From: Patiria miniata
Lineage: Eukaryota; Echinodermata; Asteroidea; Valvatida; Asterinidae
DNA length: 64,000 bases
Assembly: GCF_015706575.1 (NCBI RefSeq)
Contig: NW_024037058.1
Coordinates: 15,955,547 to 16,019,546, forward strand
Reading direction: 5' to 3'
Each line of letters begins with the position of its first letter. Position 1 is the first letter of the stretch. A program made the position numbers and the translations under genes. Below are positions 35,801 to 47,006 of this stretch, piece after piece. Under the pieces are notes generated by a model that was given only the letters and a program-made list of their open reading frames with translations, had not been told where the DNA came from and made no database searches.

Positions 35801-38800
35801 GCCACGGATATGTAACAGTAAAAAAACAATTGTCGTTTATTTAACTTTGTGCGGATTCCTCCAACGTCAGACTTTTCCTTGGTTTCAACAACGGTTTCGG
35901 AGTCTCACAACACTAACTGGGGGAACCAAGTAAGCCAAAGATTCTAGCTGAACGAGTGGGCACGGTACGAGCTATCGCTTCGCAGAGCTAGAGACGGCCG
36001 GACTGAAGCGGGAGCGGACCGCTACAGTGACGGGGAAGCACTTTGTGCTGGAACATTTCATGGGGGGGGGCGTCATCAATGATAATTTTTTGAGAATCTC
36101 AAATTCTCAGGGAGGGGGGGGATTTTACATTGACGATAAAATAAATATGACTGCAATAGTTCCTCCTTCAGTTTTGAAAGAAAAGATTCACAACCTTCCA
36201 TAGTTAAAACTTTTTCTAATTTTAACACGGTGACTTCGGAGAACATCAATGAGCCATCGAACAGTTCTCGTATCTTGTAATCCATGTGTCTATCAGTTCT
36301 AAGTTTCAAGTGGTGGAACGTTAAAGGCTGTGCGACGGAGCTGCCCTGCAATTCATTCCTGAAATTCTTGTTGCATTCCCTATTAGTTCATTAGCTTTAT
36401 ATTAGAATCAACATTATTATCTATGATAACGAATTTGTTGGGAAACAGAGCTTTCACACAGTGACTTTACTGGTTTATTTAACTCCAACGTCAGACTTTT
36501 CCTTGGTTTCAACACCGGTTTCGGAGTCTCACAACACTAACTGGGGGAACCAAGTAAGCCAAAGATTCTAGCTGAACCTAGCCTTGACCAATGCTGTCAA
36601 GCCAAGCTTTTCCCTGAACTGTCCGGCAGCCGTTTTACCCTACTTGTCACTGCAACGTACGCCGCTCGCAGCCCCCTGGCTAGCTAGCTCCGCTTGCCTG
36701 TACTGCGCGCGCGATGTGCTCCTAACACAAATCCGCACACGGACGTACGTACACGTACATGTACATGGTACACGTACGTGTACATGTGCAGTATACAGTG
36801 AATGGGAGCAATAACGAATGTCACGTGATGTGAGTTCCACCAATCAAATGACTAGGATCTGTATGTCAGTTATATAAACTGGAATATTGCATTGGCCTTT
36901 TACATTAAACAAGTTAATGGAAGCAACGTTAACAATTTCGAAAAAATATTAGGCCTATACAAAAACACAATGCTGTCACAATCCCATATAGCATAGGGAT
37001 CCTTCATTTTAATACGTCTGTCGAATTTGATCACTCATTGATTTTCTCGTCTAACATCCGCAGGTCCTGCTTTAAGTGTCGTCCCTATACTGACAAGGGC
37101 GCTAATTGGGCGCAGTTTTCCGACAAACTATGGTATTGCAGCAGGAATTGGGGGTTCGGGAGCTCCAATAGGCCTGATCACTGCTGGGCCATTTGCCCAA
37201 CTGTTGCTGGATACGTATGGCTGGAGAGGGGCTTTGCTTATTCTTGGAGGGTTCGCCCTGCATCTTGGGGTGTGTGGCGCCATCTTGCGTTCATCGTCGA
37301 CTGATGAAACCGAGACAAATAGCAGCTATCAGCCGTTGAGCACCGACGCCAATGAGGAACCTCGAGTTGGTTCATCAAGTGCCGAGGAGAAAGGCAACCT
37401 GAAGCAGTCATCATATAATACCTTCAAAGACCCCCTCAAGTCCATGGTGAAACACATTGGAATCTCAGTTTGTTTCCAGGTCTCATTTTGGTTCACAGCA
37501 GTCATCTTAATATTGGGCCGTTTTGTGGATGATCATTGGTTGATCTATTACGTTTCTCAAGCAGAAGCAAAAGGATTCTCTCCATACGAGGCTGTGACAT
37601 TCACCACAGCCGGAGGGGTCGGCAACGTCGTTTCCAGGATTGTGTTTGGTTTTATCGTCGACAGAAATTTGTTGAATTTACGACCGGCGTTGGTGCTGAT
37701 GATCGTACTGAGTTCCTCGGCTCTACTGATAGCTCCCTGGTTAAATACCTACTGGCTGATGATGGCCGGCTCCTTCGTCTTTTGTGCTGGGAATGGAGCA
37801 ATTGCCTTATTGAATGATCTGTACACTAGGGAGCTGCTTGGAACTGATCTCTTGGTATGTGCTTTCGCTTGGATGGAAACGTTGACGGCCATTTTAGGTT
37901 TCAGCCTTGGATTCTATCCAGGTAAGGCATTTCGTGTCTCATCTTATTGCTTTTGCGAGAACAGAATATTGCATGCAGGGATAGTGTCATTAATCTCAAT
38001 GCAATTCTGATGTCTTAGGTTTGTCGACAAATAAATGCCATGTAAACATTGTATACCGTCCCCATCGACCAATACATGCCATGTAAATATTGTGTACCAT
38101 CCCCAAACCAATGAAAGTATACAAATATTGAGTGGCTCAGCGTGGAATGGGAGGAATATTATCGCAAGGTAAAATCTGGACTTTTCCATTTCACGAGACG
38201 AAGCCGAGTGAACTGGAAAAGTCCAGGTTTTACCTACCGAGCGATAATATTCCTGCCATTTCACAATTTAAAGCCACTCAATATTTGTTTTATATAACTG
38301 ACATATAGATCCTTGTCATTTGATATATTTGAACTTTTTTTTCAATACAAAACTGGAGGAAAATGTATTTCTCTCTTCCAAACCACCCCTTCACGAAAAT
38401 GTTTGAACCCAACGCTGTAGCGCTGGCTCTTTGGAACAATACGCGCTACGCGCAACGCTGAACGCGCTCACCAGCATGCATTTACACACAAATACCGCGT
38501 CATGATCCTAACTGTTGAATAGTATTTCCCATTCCCCATGGGCGGATAGTATACAAATATAACATGGTTAGAGGGTAGACAGTCGATATTCGCTCCCCGA
38601 GGTATTGGAAGTTGACAAACTAGTTCCCGAGGCGAAGCCGAGGGAACTAGTTTGTCAACTTCCAATACCGAGGGGAGCTAATATCGACTGTCCACCCGAA
38701 ATAAACCATGTTATATTTGTTTTACTATACCTCATACATATTCAGTTGCCAAATTTTGTTTTATTATTATGCACCTAAAACAAAATTCGGGGAAACTTGT

Positions 38801-39377
38801 ACAGCTCACAAAAAAATTCAACTTCAATTACTAGTTCGGTTCGTTTGCAATATAATACAGTTACTACAGTTGTAAATACAAATGTTTGCAATGTGTACAA
38901 CTTTCTTTTGTACAGGAGACATCTTTACACGGATCTGTATGTCAGTTATTATAATGGGCGCTATCATCACGAATACAAGTTGTTCCATTCACATTGTCGA
39001 TGGTCACCTCTTTTAAGGGTTCTCACAGCCATACACCAATGGTAGTTGCTTATTCGTGTCCATGTTAAAAAGTTTATACGTTCAACATTTTATATTCCCT
39101 ACCATTCCCCTGTCTCTCTAAAGAAATACCTGTTGCGTAATATAAGGAGATATTTTTGTTGATTAAAATGAGGTATGTTGACATCGACGAAGCACACGAA
39201 ATGTCAACTGTTTGGAACTGCTTTTCTTGTTTCTTTTTTTTTTCAGGTTGGATGTACGACCAGAGTGGGAGTTTTGATTGGGCCTTTTTTATTCTGGGAT
39301 GCATATCAGCTCTTTCGTTGGTGGGGCTGTTGATGGAATGGGTCCTGTCGAGATGCAAGTATCAGCAGACGGCTTGA
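29566..39377 (+). CDS. monocarboxylate-transporter-like (SLC16 family), copy A, intact
   Basis: Exons 29566-29761, 30211-30354, 37064-37921 and 39247-39377 join with GT-AG sites, all in phase 1, to 1329 nt or 442 aa. The protein is a major-facilitator-type membrane carrier with about 12 helices. Residues 1-66 carry a QGWYAVLCFF first helix like the SLC16 first-helix motif. Exon 2 gives helices 2-4. Residues 115-175 include a GIAAGIGGSGAPIG helix-5 motif and a YGWRGALLILGG helix 6. A hydrophilic loop (about 184-227) splits the halves, as usual. Family members carry monocarboxylates or related small molecules with protons; the substrate here is unknown. The length is at the short end of the family. 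The 6.7-kb intron 2 is repeat-filled. AATAAA occurs at 39580 and 39890. Subfamily assignment is not possible by eye. Confidence 0.85.
30821..31926. repeat. long fold-back element in SLC16-A intron 2
   Basis: The left arm (30821-31200: AGGTTCGCGTTTGTTGAGTT, then GTGGTCGGGCTGGCATATG) is inverted at about 31560-31926. The arms are several hundred bp and well matched, with a centre near 31380. Copy B has the same structure at 45397-47200, longer because of a local expansion and an hAT insertion. Confidence 0.8.
31930..33090. repeat. CRE-rich tandem block (TGACGTCA, ACTTCCGG) in intron 2
   Basis: Perfect TGACGTCA palindromes occur at 31943, 32073, 32378, 32669, 33004 and 33015. Several are preceded by ACTTCCGG or CCGGAAGT. 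From 32486 a ~335-bp unit repeats twice: TTCCGGT..ACC.GGAA.TAAAGGTCAAGCG, then AAATGTTT.TCA, then TCGCTTGT.ATTTGA and TGACGTCA. Copy B at 47200-48380 keeps four of the six palindromes. Confidence 0.75.
32352..32366 (+). promoter_or_regulatory. CTCF-like motif
   Basis: CCGCTAGGGGGCGTC matches the bilaterian CTCF core (CC..NAGGGGGCGC) at nearly all positions. It is kept in copy B at 47626-47640. Confidence 0.35.
33962..34169. mobile_element. hAT-like G-run MITE, copy A
   Basis: It starts CAGTGGCGTAGC and ends GCTACGCCACTG, with G-rich and C-rich interior tracts and the word TTTCATGGGGG. The same insertion is in copy B at 49280-49489, so it predates the duplication. It sits directly on the 3' end of the SINE tail at 33925-33961. 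No clear 8-bp duplication. Confidence 0.7.
34426..36060 (-). repeat. inverted partner of the 26000-28310 repeat, copy A intron 2
   Basis: Reverse complement of much of 26000-28310, and co-linear with 49790-51460 in copy B. Against B it lacks about 50 bp at 34517 (the GACGCCATTATG..GTGAAATA block), a difference private to A. A 95-bp segment with CTCCAACGTCAGAC..GATTCTAGCTGAAC (35859-35953) is repeated at 36483-36577 in copy A only. Confidence 0.7.
38121..38288. mobile_element. hairpin cassette copy c in SLC16-A intron 3
   Basis: Ends are ACAAATATTGAGTGGCT and AGCCACTCAATATTTGT. The arms contain GGAATGGGAGGAATATTATC and its complement, and the core at 38192-38210 is GAGACGAAGCCGAG. The mid-arm box reads GCAAGGT on the left and GCTCGGT on the right complement. 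It is followed by the constant body (38290-38515) and then by copy d. Confidence 0.75.
38552..38720. mobile_element. hairpin cassette copy d in SLC16-A intron 3
   Basis: Ends are ACAAATATAACATGGTT and AACC/ACCATGTTATATTTGT. The inner arm is ATTGGAAGTTGACAAACTAG and its exact complement. The core is CCCGAGGCGAAGCCGAGGG (38626-38644). The mid-arm box reads CCCCGAGGT on the left and CCCCTCGGT on the right complement. Arm sequence is unrelated to copies a, c and f. Confidence 0.78.
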
Positions 39378-39579
39378 AATACGCCTAATTAAACTACGAG
39401 AATGCTGACGTGTGACATCAAAAGAAAAAAAGTTATAGAAAGGATCGTGTACCGTTTCATTGCAATTTGTTGATTGTGGATGATATCATTATTATATAAA
39501 TAGTTTAATAAGCCAAATTGGTGACGAATCACCCATTTTCGCACGAATTTGGATGCATGTTTAGATCAACATTCAATTA

Positions 39580-39585
39580 AATAAA
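39580..39585 (+). promoter_or_regulatory. candidate poly(A) signal of SLC16 copy A
   Basis: AATAAA lies about 200 nt after the stop. The matching place in copy B (about 55436) reads ATTAACTAAAG and has lost the signal. A second AATAAA at 39890-39895 is kept in both copies. Confidence 0.4.
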
Positions 39586-41023
39586 TAAGTTTAAATGTAA
39601 AAGCATATGCGATTGCACTTTTCAACGATTCAATTTCAAAGATAATGCATTCATAAAATGTCATATCGGGTCATTCAAATTCGCATGAGCTTCACGTTGC
39701 GTCAGTTTGGGAATTCGAATTCGCAATTAAGCAAGCATTTGCGAAATATGAGCAAAGGTATTCGAAGCCGGTTCATGTAATTACTTTGTTCGTCAGTTTG
39801 TTCTTTGTTTCTTTGTTCCAATTTTAAAAATGCATAAAAACTAACTGTTTCCCCGAGATTCGGCTACAAATTACTATATTTTGCATAAAAATAAAGCACG
39901 TGTACTGAAATGAAGCTTGTTTAAAATAAAGCTAATTGAGGAAAAGGTTAGAGATATAAGAAAACCCAGATCGCAACTTAATTAAAGAGCAAAAGGTAAC
40001 AAGAACGTTTAAAATAGTATGTGAACGCGATAAAAAGAGGTATAAAGGATCTCCTAGTTCAATGTTGCCTATTATAAGTTTATTGTTTATGTGTCGACTT
40101 TCGTGTACGATGTTTAATTGTTTCGCTTCACTAGTTTACACTTTTACTTGTTCAGATTATAAAGACAGATAGGCCTAACATAATTATACTTTTGAACAAA
40201 AGAGACTAGCATGAAACCAATAATAAAAGAACATGTGAAAAGTGATACAAATATAAATCTCGCATCTTGCCTTCGTTTCCCATTATTTTTAATGCAGAAA
40301 GTACTAAATGGGATGCGCGGAGATGAAAACGAAAATAGGTTTCTTATGCAAATAACCCTAAACCAAACAGACTGCTAAATTGAAGGATGTGTTAAAAATG
40401 AAAATGTCAGGTCTGACAAACGAATTTGAACGTCTGGAAACTTATACGAACCAAGCGATCGAATGACAGCAAGGAGCTATATGTCGTTTCAAATCGGCCA
40501 CTATCAAGATGAATTTGAACGCTGTTTTTGCGAAATTGGCCAGGAAAACCTATAGGCCTAGTAAATTTTATGTCAATACTGGAAGTGAAACGCCGATATA
40601 ACGAACAGGAATCTACAGAAATTGTTCGTAATAGCGATCGTTCGGTATAGCGATTTTAAGCTGCTCGTGCTCCGGTACTCACTTTCAACAAATGGCGCCC
40701 TTCAGAACTTCACCCTGCACGCCTGGGCTACTGAAAAACGCCAACTATTAAATTATGTAATTACACAGTTTTTGAGCTTACTACCTACAACAATGGTGAC
40801 TTTTCTTTCTATTCCTTAAGGAAAAAAATAGCCACTTGATAATTTTCAACAACAAAGTTCGGTACCTATTGTACACAAAATCGGGAGCCAAGGACGATGG
40901 ATCTAGGATCTAGGATCTCAATTTCAAATCAAAAGTTGCTGAATCATGTTTTGAATTGTTTTGAATTGCAGCTATACGCGATGTCGCGCACTGATCCGAC
41001 GAATTATAGCAACCGCGCACGCC

Positions 41024-41445
41024 CGCGACACGAACTTCGTATATCGCGGTCTAAAAGTACCTTAACCTGGAGAGTTCTGCACAAACTATACCTTGTTCGG
41101 AAGCTTGTGATGAGGCCAACAAGCTGACAAAAGGACAGGTCTTGAAAACCCAGTACTTGCGGAGAAAATTCGAGATATAGCGCATCAATGCCAGTAGTAC
41201 ACCTATGTGCAGTCAGTCTAACAGCAATGCATGCATTCGCCCGCGACACGAACTTCGTATATCGCGGTCTAAAGGTACCTTAACCTGGGAAGTTCTATAC
41301 ACAAACTATACCTTGTTCGGAAGCTTGTGATGAGGCCAACAAGCTGGCAAACGTACAGGTCTTGAAACCGAGTAGTTGCGGAGAAAATTTAAGATATAGC
41401 GCATCAATGCCAGTAGTACCCCTATATGTGCATCAGTCTAACAGC
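41024..41445. repeat. two-copy ~205-bp tandem repeat, private to copy A
   Basis: CCCGCGACACGAACTTCGTA, then GCGGTCTAAA.GTACCTTAAC, GCTTGTGATGAGGCCAACAA and GATATAGCGCATCAATGCC occur twice, starting at about 41032 and 41240. Copy B has neither unit and joins the flanks directly near 57515. Confidence 0.8.
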
Positions 41446-41479
41446 AATGCCTAGCCTGCAAGCGCCTGTGCGTCGTGTC

Positions 41480-42191
41480 AATGCTTGCACGCGCTGCGCC
41501 GAATAACAAAACGAACTACTAATTTAAATTTGCCTACGGTGCGTCTTAAGACCCACCGTTGGAAAGGCCTTCTTTCGTTGATTACTTCAAAATGACAGCT
41601 TGCCAGAAAGATTAATTTCACAGGGAGTTTAGTCCACTTACTATCTTTCAACGAAGTATGTTTTTCAACAATAATACGCCAGTTACTTTTCGGATGGCTG
41701 CAAATGATGGACTATAGCTTTAAAGCCCGAGTCCATCATTTGCAGCTATCCGAAAAAGTAACTGGCGTAATTATTGTTGAAAAACATACTGGTTGAAAGA
41801 TAGTAAGGGGACTAAACTCCCTGTGAAATTATCCTTTCTGGCAAGCACTCATTTTGAAGAAATCAACGAAAGAAGGCATTTCCAACGGTGCTTCTTAAGA
41901 AGCACCGTAGGAAATTTTAAATTAGTTGTTCGTTTTGTTATTCGGCAGAGCGCTTACAAGCATAGGAACGACGCACAGGAGGGCGCGCGCTTCGCCGAAC
42001 TACTAACGGAAATTTCCAACGGTGCGTCTTTGGAAAGGCCTTCTTTCGTTGATTTCTTCAAAAGGACAGCTTGCCAGAAAGAATAATTTCACAGGGAGTT
42101 TAGTCCCCTTGCTTTCTTTCAACCAAGTATGTTTTCATCAATAATTACGTACGTCAGTCACCTTTTGGATAGCTGCAAATGATGAACTGTA
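41480..42191. repeat. fold-back junction between duplication copies A and B
   Basis: Three arms of one ~220-bp sequence lie here: direct (41500-41723), inverted (41724-41950) and direct again (42010-42191). Landmarks are AAAGGCCTTCTTTCGTTGAT, GGGAGTTTAGTCC and GCAAATGATGGACTATAGC. The same arm closes copy B (57570-57772). Recombination between such flanking arms would explain the tandem duplication. Confidence 0.75.
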
Positions 42192-42649
42192 GCTTTAAAC
42201 TGAGCGGAAAATCTATATTAAAGGAACACAATAAGAGGCATTAAAAAGAATAACTAGGATGAATTAATCAAAACTCAAATGCCAGTGGCATCTTGAAAAT
42301 AAGACAAACAATCAAAAAAAATACGTAAAGATCACTTAAACCGTCTAGTAAAGGGATAAAGGATACATTGCTTACTATTTACAAAAGCAATCAAGACTGC
42401 ATTAAAGTACAGTTTCCTCAAAGGATAATAGATGAGATTTTCGTGATATCTCAAGACCGGTGTCGATCGTGCCAAAACCGTCCGGTGCCAAAATAGTGTC
42501 CGCTGAGCATGCGCAGTAGGCACAAGACTCTATTTGGCCCCTAAGTACGTGCCAAATTATTGTGTCTGGTGCCAAATAGTGCCCGGTGCCCTCGAGCATA
42601 GGCTGCATGCGCGTATGTACGAACAACCTATTGGATGAACAAAACTGTC

Positions 42650-43235
42650 AAATCTGACAGGAAAAATAGGACAGATTTTGGCAGGAAAAATCGTACAAAT
42701 TTGAAAGGAAAAATAGCAGCCTATTTGGCAGGAAAAATCGGACAGTATTCGGGGAATCCGACAGTATTATACGCTGGAGGAATCGGACGGTATTTGGCAG
42801 GAAGAATCGGACGGTATTTGGCAGGAAAAATCGGACACTATTTGGCAGGAAAAATCAGACAGTATTTGGCAGGAAAAATCAGACAGTATTTGGCAGGAAA
42901 ATCGGACAAATTTGACAGGAAGAATCGGACAGTATTTGGCAGGAGGAATCGGACTGTATTTGGCAGGAGGAATCGGACTGTTTTTGGCAGGAAAAATCAG
43001 ACAGAATTTGGCAGGAAAAATCAGACAGTATAATGGGCCGGAAAAATCGGACAAATTGGACAGGAAAAATCGGACAGTATTTGGCAGGAGTCGGACAGTA
43101 TTTGACAGTAAAAAACGGACAGCATTTGGCAGGAGAAATCGGACAAATTTGACAGGAGGAATCGGACAGTATTTGGCAGGAGGAATCGGGGGAAAAAAAT
43201 GATAGTATTGGACAGGAAAAATTGGACAAATTTAC
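42650..43235. repeat. 24-bp minisatellite, copy B
   Basis: Counterpart of 28660-29230, same GGCAGGAAAAATCGGACAGT-type unit with small changes in unit number and order. The open frames are repeat artefacts. Confidence 0.88.
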
Positions 43236-43370
43236 GTTTAAACTATTAGGGAAAGGTAGTCAAAACATTTTCCGAATCCTTAGTAACCACAAGTAATAAG
43301 GAAAACTTTAAAACAGATTGTAAAAAGCATGAGCAAATTCCGGTGAAAGAAAGCTGTACGACGCCATGAC

Positions 43371-43774
43371 CAGTGGCGTCGCCAAGGGGGGGGGGGGGGG
43401 GGGGGGCAGGGGGCACGTGCCCCCCCCCCCCCTGGAAAACCTAGTGCCCCCGAGTGCCCCCCCCCCCCCCATCTGAGATTTGGGTTGGTAAACAAATATA
43501 TATATATATTTTGTTATATTCAACTCCCATCATCTGAGTTGGTTTTTCAGATCGAATTTAGCATCAAATGTGGCACCATTTTGCATCTAGCCCATCCTCC
43601 GTATGCGAAAATTTTCCAAAGGGGAGGAGGGCACCCCCTCCCCTTAGACCCCTCCCCCAGGACGGCGATCCGTATCCACCTAAGTGCCCCCCCCCCCCAT
43701 CAAATGCTGGTGCCCCCCCCCCTGTGCCCCCCCCCCCCCCCCCCCCCAGACTGAAAAGTCTGGTGACGCCACTG
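43371..43774. mobile_element. hAT-like MITE with 8-bp target duplication, only in copy B
   Basis: Starts CAGTGGCGTCGCCAAGG and ends GTGACGCCACTG. GCCATGAC flanks both sides (43363-43370 and 43775-43782). Copy A has a single GCCATGAC at 29360-29367 and no insert. An 8-bp duplication with CAG..CTG ends is the hAT signature. The interior is dominated by long C and G runs. No transposase. Confidence 0.9.
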
Positions 43775-43834
43775 GCCATGACAGCTCGACAGGCAAGACA
43801 AGAAGTGGCAACCCTGTACCTCCACAGTACTGTT

Positions 43835-44545
43835 TGTGTGTGAGTTTGTCTTACATTCCCTATGTGGACTTGTGAACAAGAGATGTCAACATAATGCAGG
43901 TTGTGTTAACGTTATGTGGACTAAGCTGTGTCCACATAAGGTTTTGCCCTTTCTGGAAAACAGGTTTAGAGGCATTTTTGGGTTAGGTTTATCCGTAGCA
44001 GAATGAAGAGAAACACTATAATAGGGAATCATAGAAAAAAAAATTGGTTAAAAGAGTTTTCACAGTTTAAGTAAAGTTATTTTTTGTACCGAGTTTTCTT
44101 AACTACGCGAAAACAAAGGAATGTCCACACAAGGTATGTAACGTAAACCTGGGTGGGTGTGTGCGTGTGGGTGACTACAAATTTGTATCCTTGTGGAGAC
44201 ACACACACAATAGGGAACAAAACATTGTAAAGGTCTCCACAGGGCAATTTTTATAGATGAATAGGTCTCCACAAGGTTTTCACGAAATAGATATATGGGT
44301 TTTACACAAAAACTAGGAATTTCCAAGGTGGGTTGATCCGTCGCAAATGGAAGAGTTTTAGAAAAGGGATATTAAGTCCAAATTTCAGCCAAGGAAACTA
44401 ATTCTGGTTAAAATAAGAGCATTTTGAAACTTCACTTTCAAAATTGAACACTTACTACACGAGAACAAAGGAATGTCTCCACAAGGATACAAATTTGAGA
44501 GGGTGTGTGGGGGGTGTGTGTGGGGTTTTTTTTGGGGGGGGGTTG
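43835..44545. repeat. ~700-bp block present in copy B only
   Basis: Absent from copy A, where the flanks meet in a T-rich stretch at 29915-29955. It contains repeated words on both strands of the type TGTCTCCACAAGG, TCCACACAAGG and CCTATGTGGAC, several as inverted pairs. No coding potential. Insertion in B or loss in A cannot be told apart by eye. Confidence 0.55.
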
Positions 44546-46134
44546 GCTGAAGCTGTTTTAAGTGAGTAGTACACATAATTATTCATTCAGCACAAATGCA
44601 CAAAATTATGCATCACTTTTTTTGAAAATGTCCACACGGATAACGAATTTGAAGTGTTCATGTACAGCGTCTGTACAATAATGGGAATGTTGGATGTCCC
44701 GATTTTCCTACCTTTAAGATTCCCACCAAAGTTCGTTCCGATATAGGCAAACAAACATGGGCCCATATGATAAAGCACGTAAAGAAATTACCAACCATTT
44801 TTGTGTTGTAATAGGTCTCCTTGCTACACCACTTGAGGCCATGTTTGGTACTCGCACGGTGGTGACTATCAGCGGTTTCATGCTCGGTGTCTCTATGATC
44901 ATCGCTTCTTTTTCCACTAGTATTGTCATGTTCACATCAATACTAGCGCTGGCAGCAGGTAAATATGTTATTACATGTACATTGTACTTTCAAGAGTTCG
45001 TACCATGCAATGCATGTTCAAGGGGAATTACGGCCTGAAATCCCCAATAATCGTATGTGATTGTTTACTTATCCTATTTCAAAGCTAATTTGGTTGAAAG
45101 GAAACTACTTAATGTCTTACCGTTCCTGAGAAAAGCCCCCCCCCCCCGGCGGACATTTTGTGGCATGAGCACGTATTTCAAGCCGTCTCTATTCAAGGTA
45201 CAGTCGAGCACTGTTAAAACAAGCTCGGGTTGGGTTGGGATTAATTAAGGGGTTTTCAAAATGCACTCGTCTTAAAGATGTTGAAAATAATGTTTTGTAA
45301 TCAACCGGGTCGCCAAAAATGCTCGTCGTAGCCGTCATGGGCGTCGCGAGGGGGGGGGGGGCGCAAGGGGAGGCACTTGCTCCCCCCTGGAAAACGAGGT
45401 TCGCGTTTGTTGAGTTACAAACGCAGAGTGGTCGGGCTGGCATATGTTCTTGTGTTTACAGTGACTTAATCATAATTGAACTGCACATTACCCCTCCCTT
45501 TACCCTGCACCCATTACTCTGCACCCATTACTCTTTGCTTTTCATAAAGAAAATCAAACAACCTGCAGTTGAACTTGTTGCTTTACCTCGACAAGACTTG
45601 TAGGCCTATCAGGAAGCGAACATCTGGTGCTGCATGGATGGCTACTCAAGCATACAACCAGTTGGGACTATTGGTAGACTTGCCAGAGCCTCTAACGTCA
45701 TTGACGTTTGTGAAACATATGCTAATCATATCATACAATGGCTTTGATGGGTTTTTTTCTTTTGCATGGGGATAATAAAATTCTGCACTGACTTTACGAC
45801 AGAAAAGGTGTGGTTACACGCTGTGGAAATATTAATTTTCAGCATTCAGATATGCGAGGATAACTAGCAGAATTTTAGGAAGCGCATGCATGCAAAAGAC
45901 ATAAGCCATTTTATTTTTGATATTGAGATTATCAAATGTTGCATATACACGTCATAGAGGCTCCCTCAAGTCTACCGATTCCAATTCTGACCATGAATTC
46001 AATTTTAATATTCTCGTCCATTTTCTGATATTTTTCGCGATAACCGATTGAAATCTCGCTTCGCCAGTTTTCCTCTCATATCTGAATGCTAAAAATTAAT
46101 ATTTTTACAGCGTGTAGCCACAAACTTTTCTGTC

Positions 46135-46545
46135 GTAAATTCAGTGCAGAATTTTATTATGCCCATGCAAAAGAAAAAAATAACATAAAAGCCATTTATG
46201 ATAAAATTAGCATATGTTTCATAAACTCCAACGACGTTAGAGGCTCCGTCAAGTCTACCGTTGTCATAAATTCAGTGCAGAATTTTATTATACCCATGCA
46301 AAAGACCAACAACAAGAAACAATATAAAAGCCAATTTATCTTAAAATTAGTATAATTATGTTTCATAAACTTTAACGACGTGAGACGCTCTGTCAATTCT
46401 ACCAATGTAGTAACCTTAGTGCAGAATTGTATTATGCCCATGCAAAAGAAAAAAACAAAATAAAACAAAAAGCCATTTTATTTTAAGATTAGCATAATTC
46501 TTTCGCATAAACTCTAACGACGTTAGAGGCTTCGTTAACTCCACC
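46135..46545. repeat. three-copy local expansion in copy B fold-back element
   Basis: A ~130-bp unit (CAGTGCAGAATTTTATTATG, CCATGCAAAAGA, TAAAATTAGCATA, AACGACGTTAGAGGCTCCGT) occurs three times. Copy A has one unit (31526-31650). Confidence 0.7.
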
Positions 46546-46621
46546 AATAGTCCCAACTGGTTGTATGCTTGAGTAGCCATCCATGCAGCACCAGATGTTC
46601 GCTTCCTGATAGGCCTACAAG

Positions 46622-47006
46622 CAGGCGCGGTTCTAGAACCAATATTTTTTGGGGGGGGGGGCTAACACGGTGGTCCAGAATTTTTTTCAGGAAGGTGTGC
46701 TGAAATGTAGACCGGTTATTTTTTCCAGACACTTAGGCTTCCGAAAATCAATAGGTGTGGGGGGGGGGGGGGGGGGGGGGGGGCTCATGCCATATTTTCA
46801 ATGGCTTGCGCCAATAAAATCCTAAAATCATTCACGGCTATTTCTTCTTTAAGGGGAGACCGTTCGCATGTACATCGCAATCCTTCTTTTTGCTAATGCA
46901 CTTTTTTTTTACGGAATTTATTTTGGGGGGGCTAGACAAAATTTTGGGGGGGCTACAGCCCCCCCCCAAGCCCCCCCCCCCCCCCCCCCCCGTAGAACCG
47001 CGCCTG
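46622..47006. mobile_element. hAT-like MITE, CAGGCGCGGTTC ends, 8-bp target duplication, copy B only
   Basis: Starts CAGGCGCGGTTCTAGAACC and ends GTAGAACCGCGCCTG. CCTACAAG flanks both sides (46614-46621 and 47007-47014). Copy A has one CCTACAAG at 31731-31738. A possible diverged relative starts CAGGCGCGGTTCC at 59008. Confidence 0.9.

Larger units (their letters stand above)
24587..41723. repeat. segmental duplication copy A (with SLC16 copy A)
   Basis: From GCTTTAAACTGAGCGG at 24587 to CTATAGCTTTAA at 41723 the sequence is matched in the same order and orientation by 42192-57772. Major differences: a 3.6-kb element at 25013-28644 only in A; exon 1 region 29383-29876 only in A; two hAT-like elements and a ~700-bp block only in B; A lacks a ~650-bp stretch present at about 56750-57400 in B; and A has a private two-copy 200-bp repeat at 41024-41445. 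Confidence 0.9.

Noticed and set aside
36076-36351. 91-codon minus-strand frame with a leucine/lysine-rich end
   Set aside because: It lies in repeat sequence shared with the 3.6-kb element, where the frame is not kept; no domain recognised.
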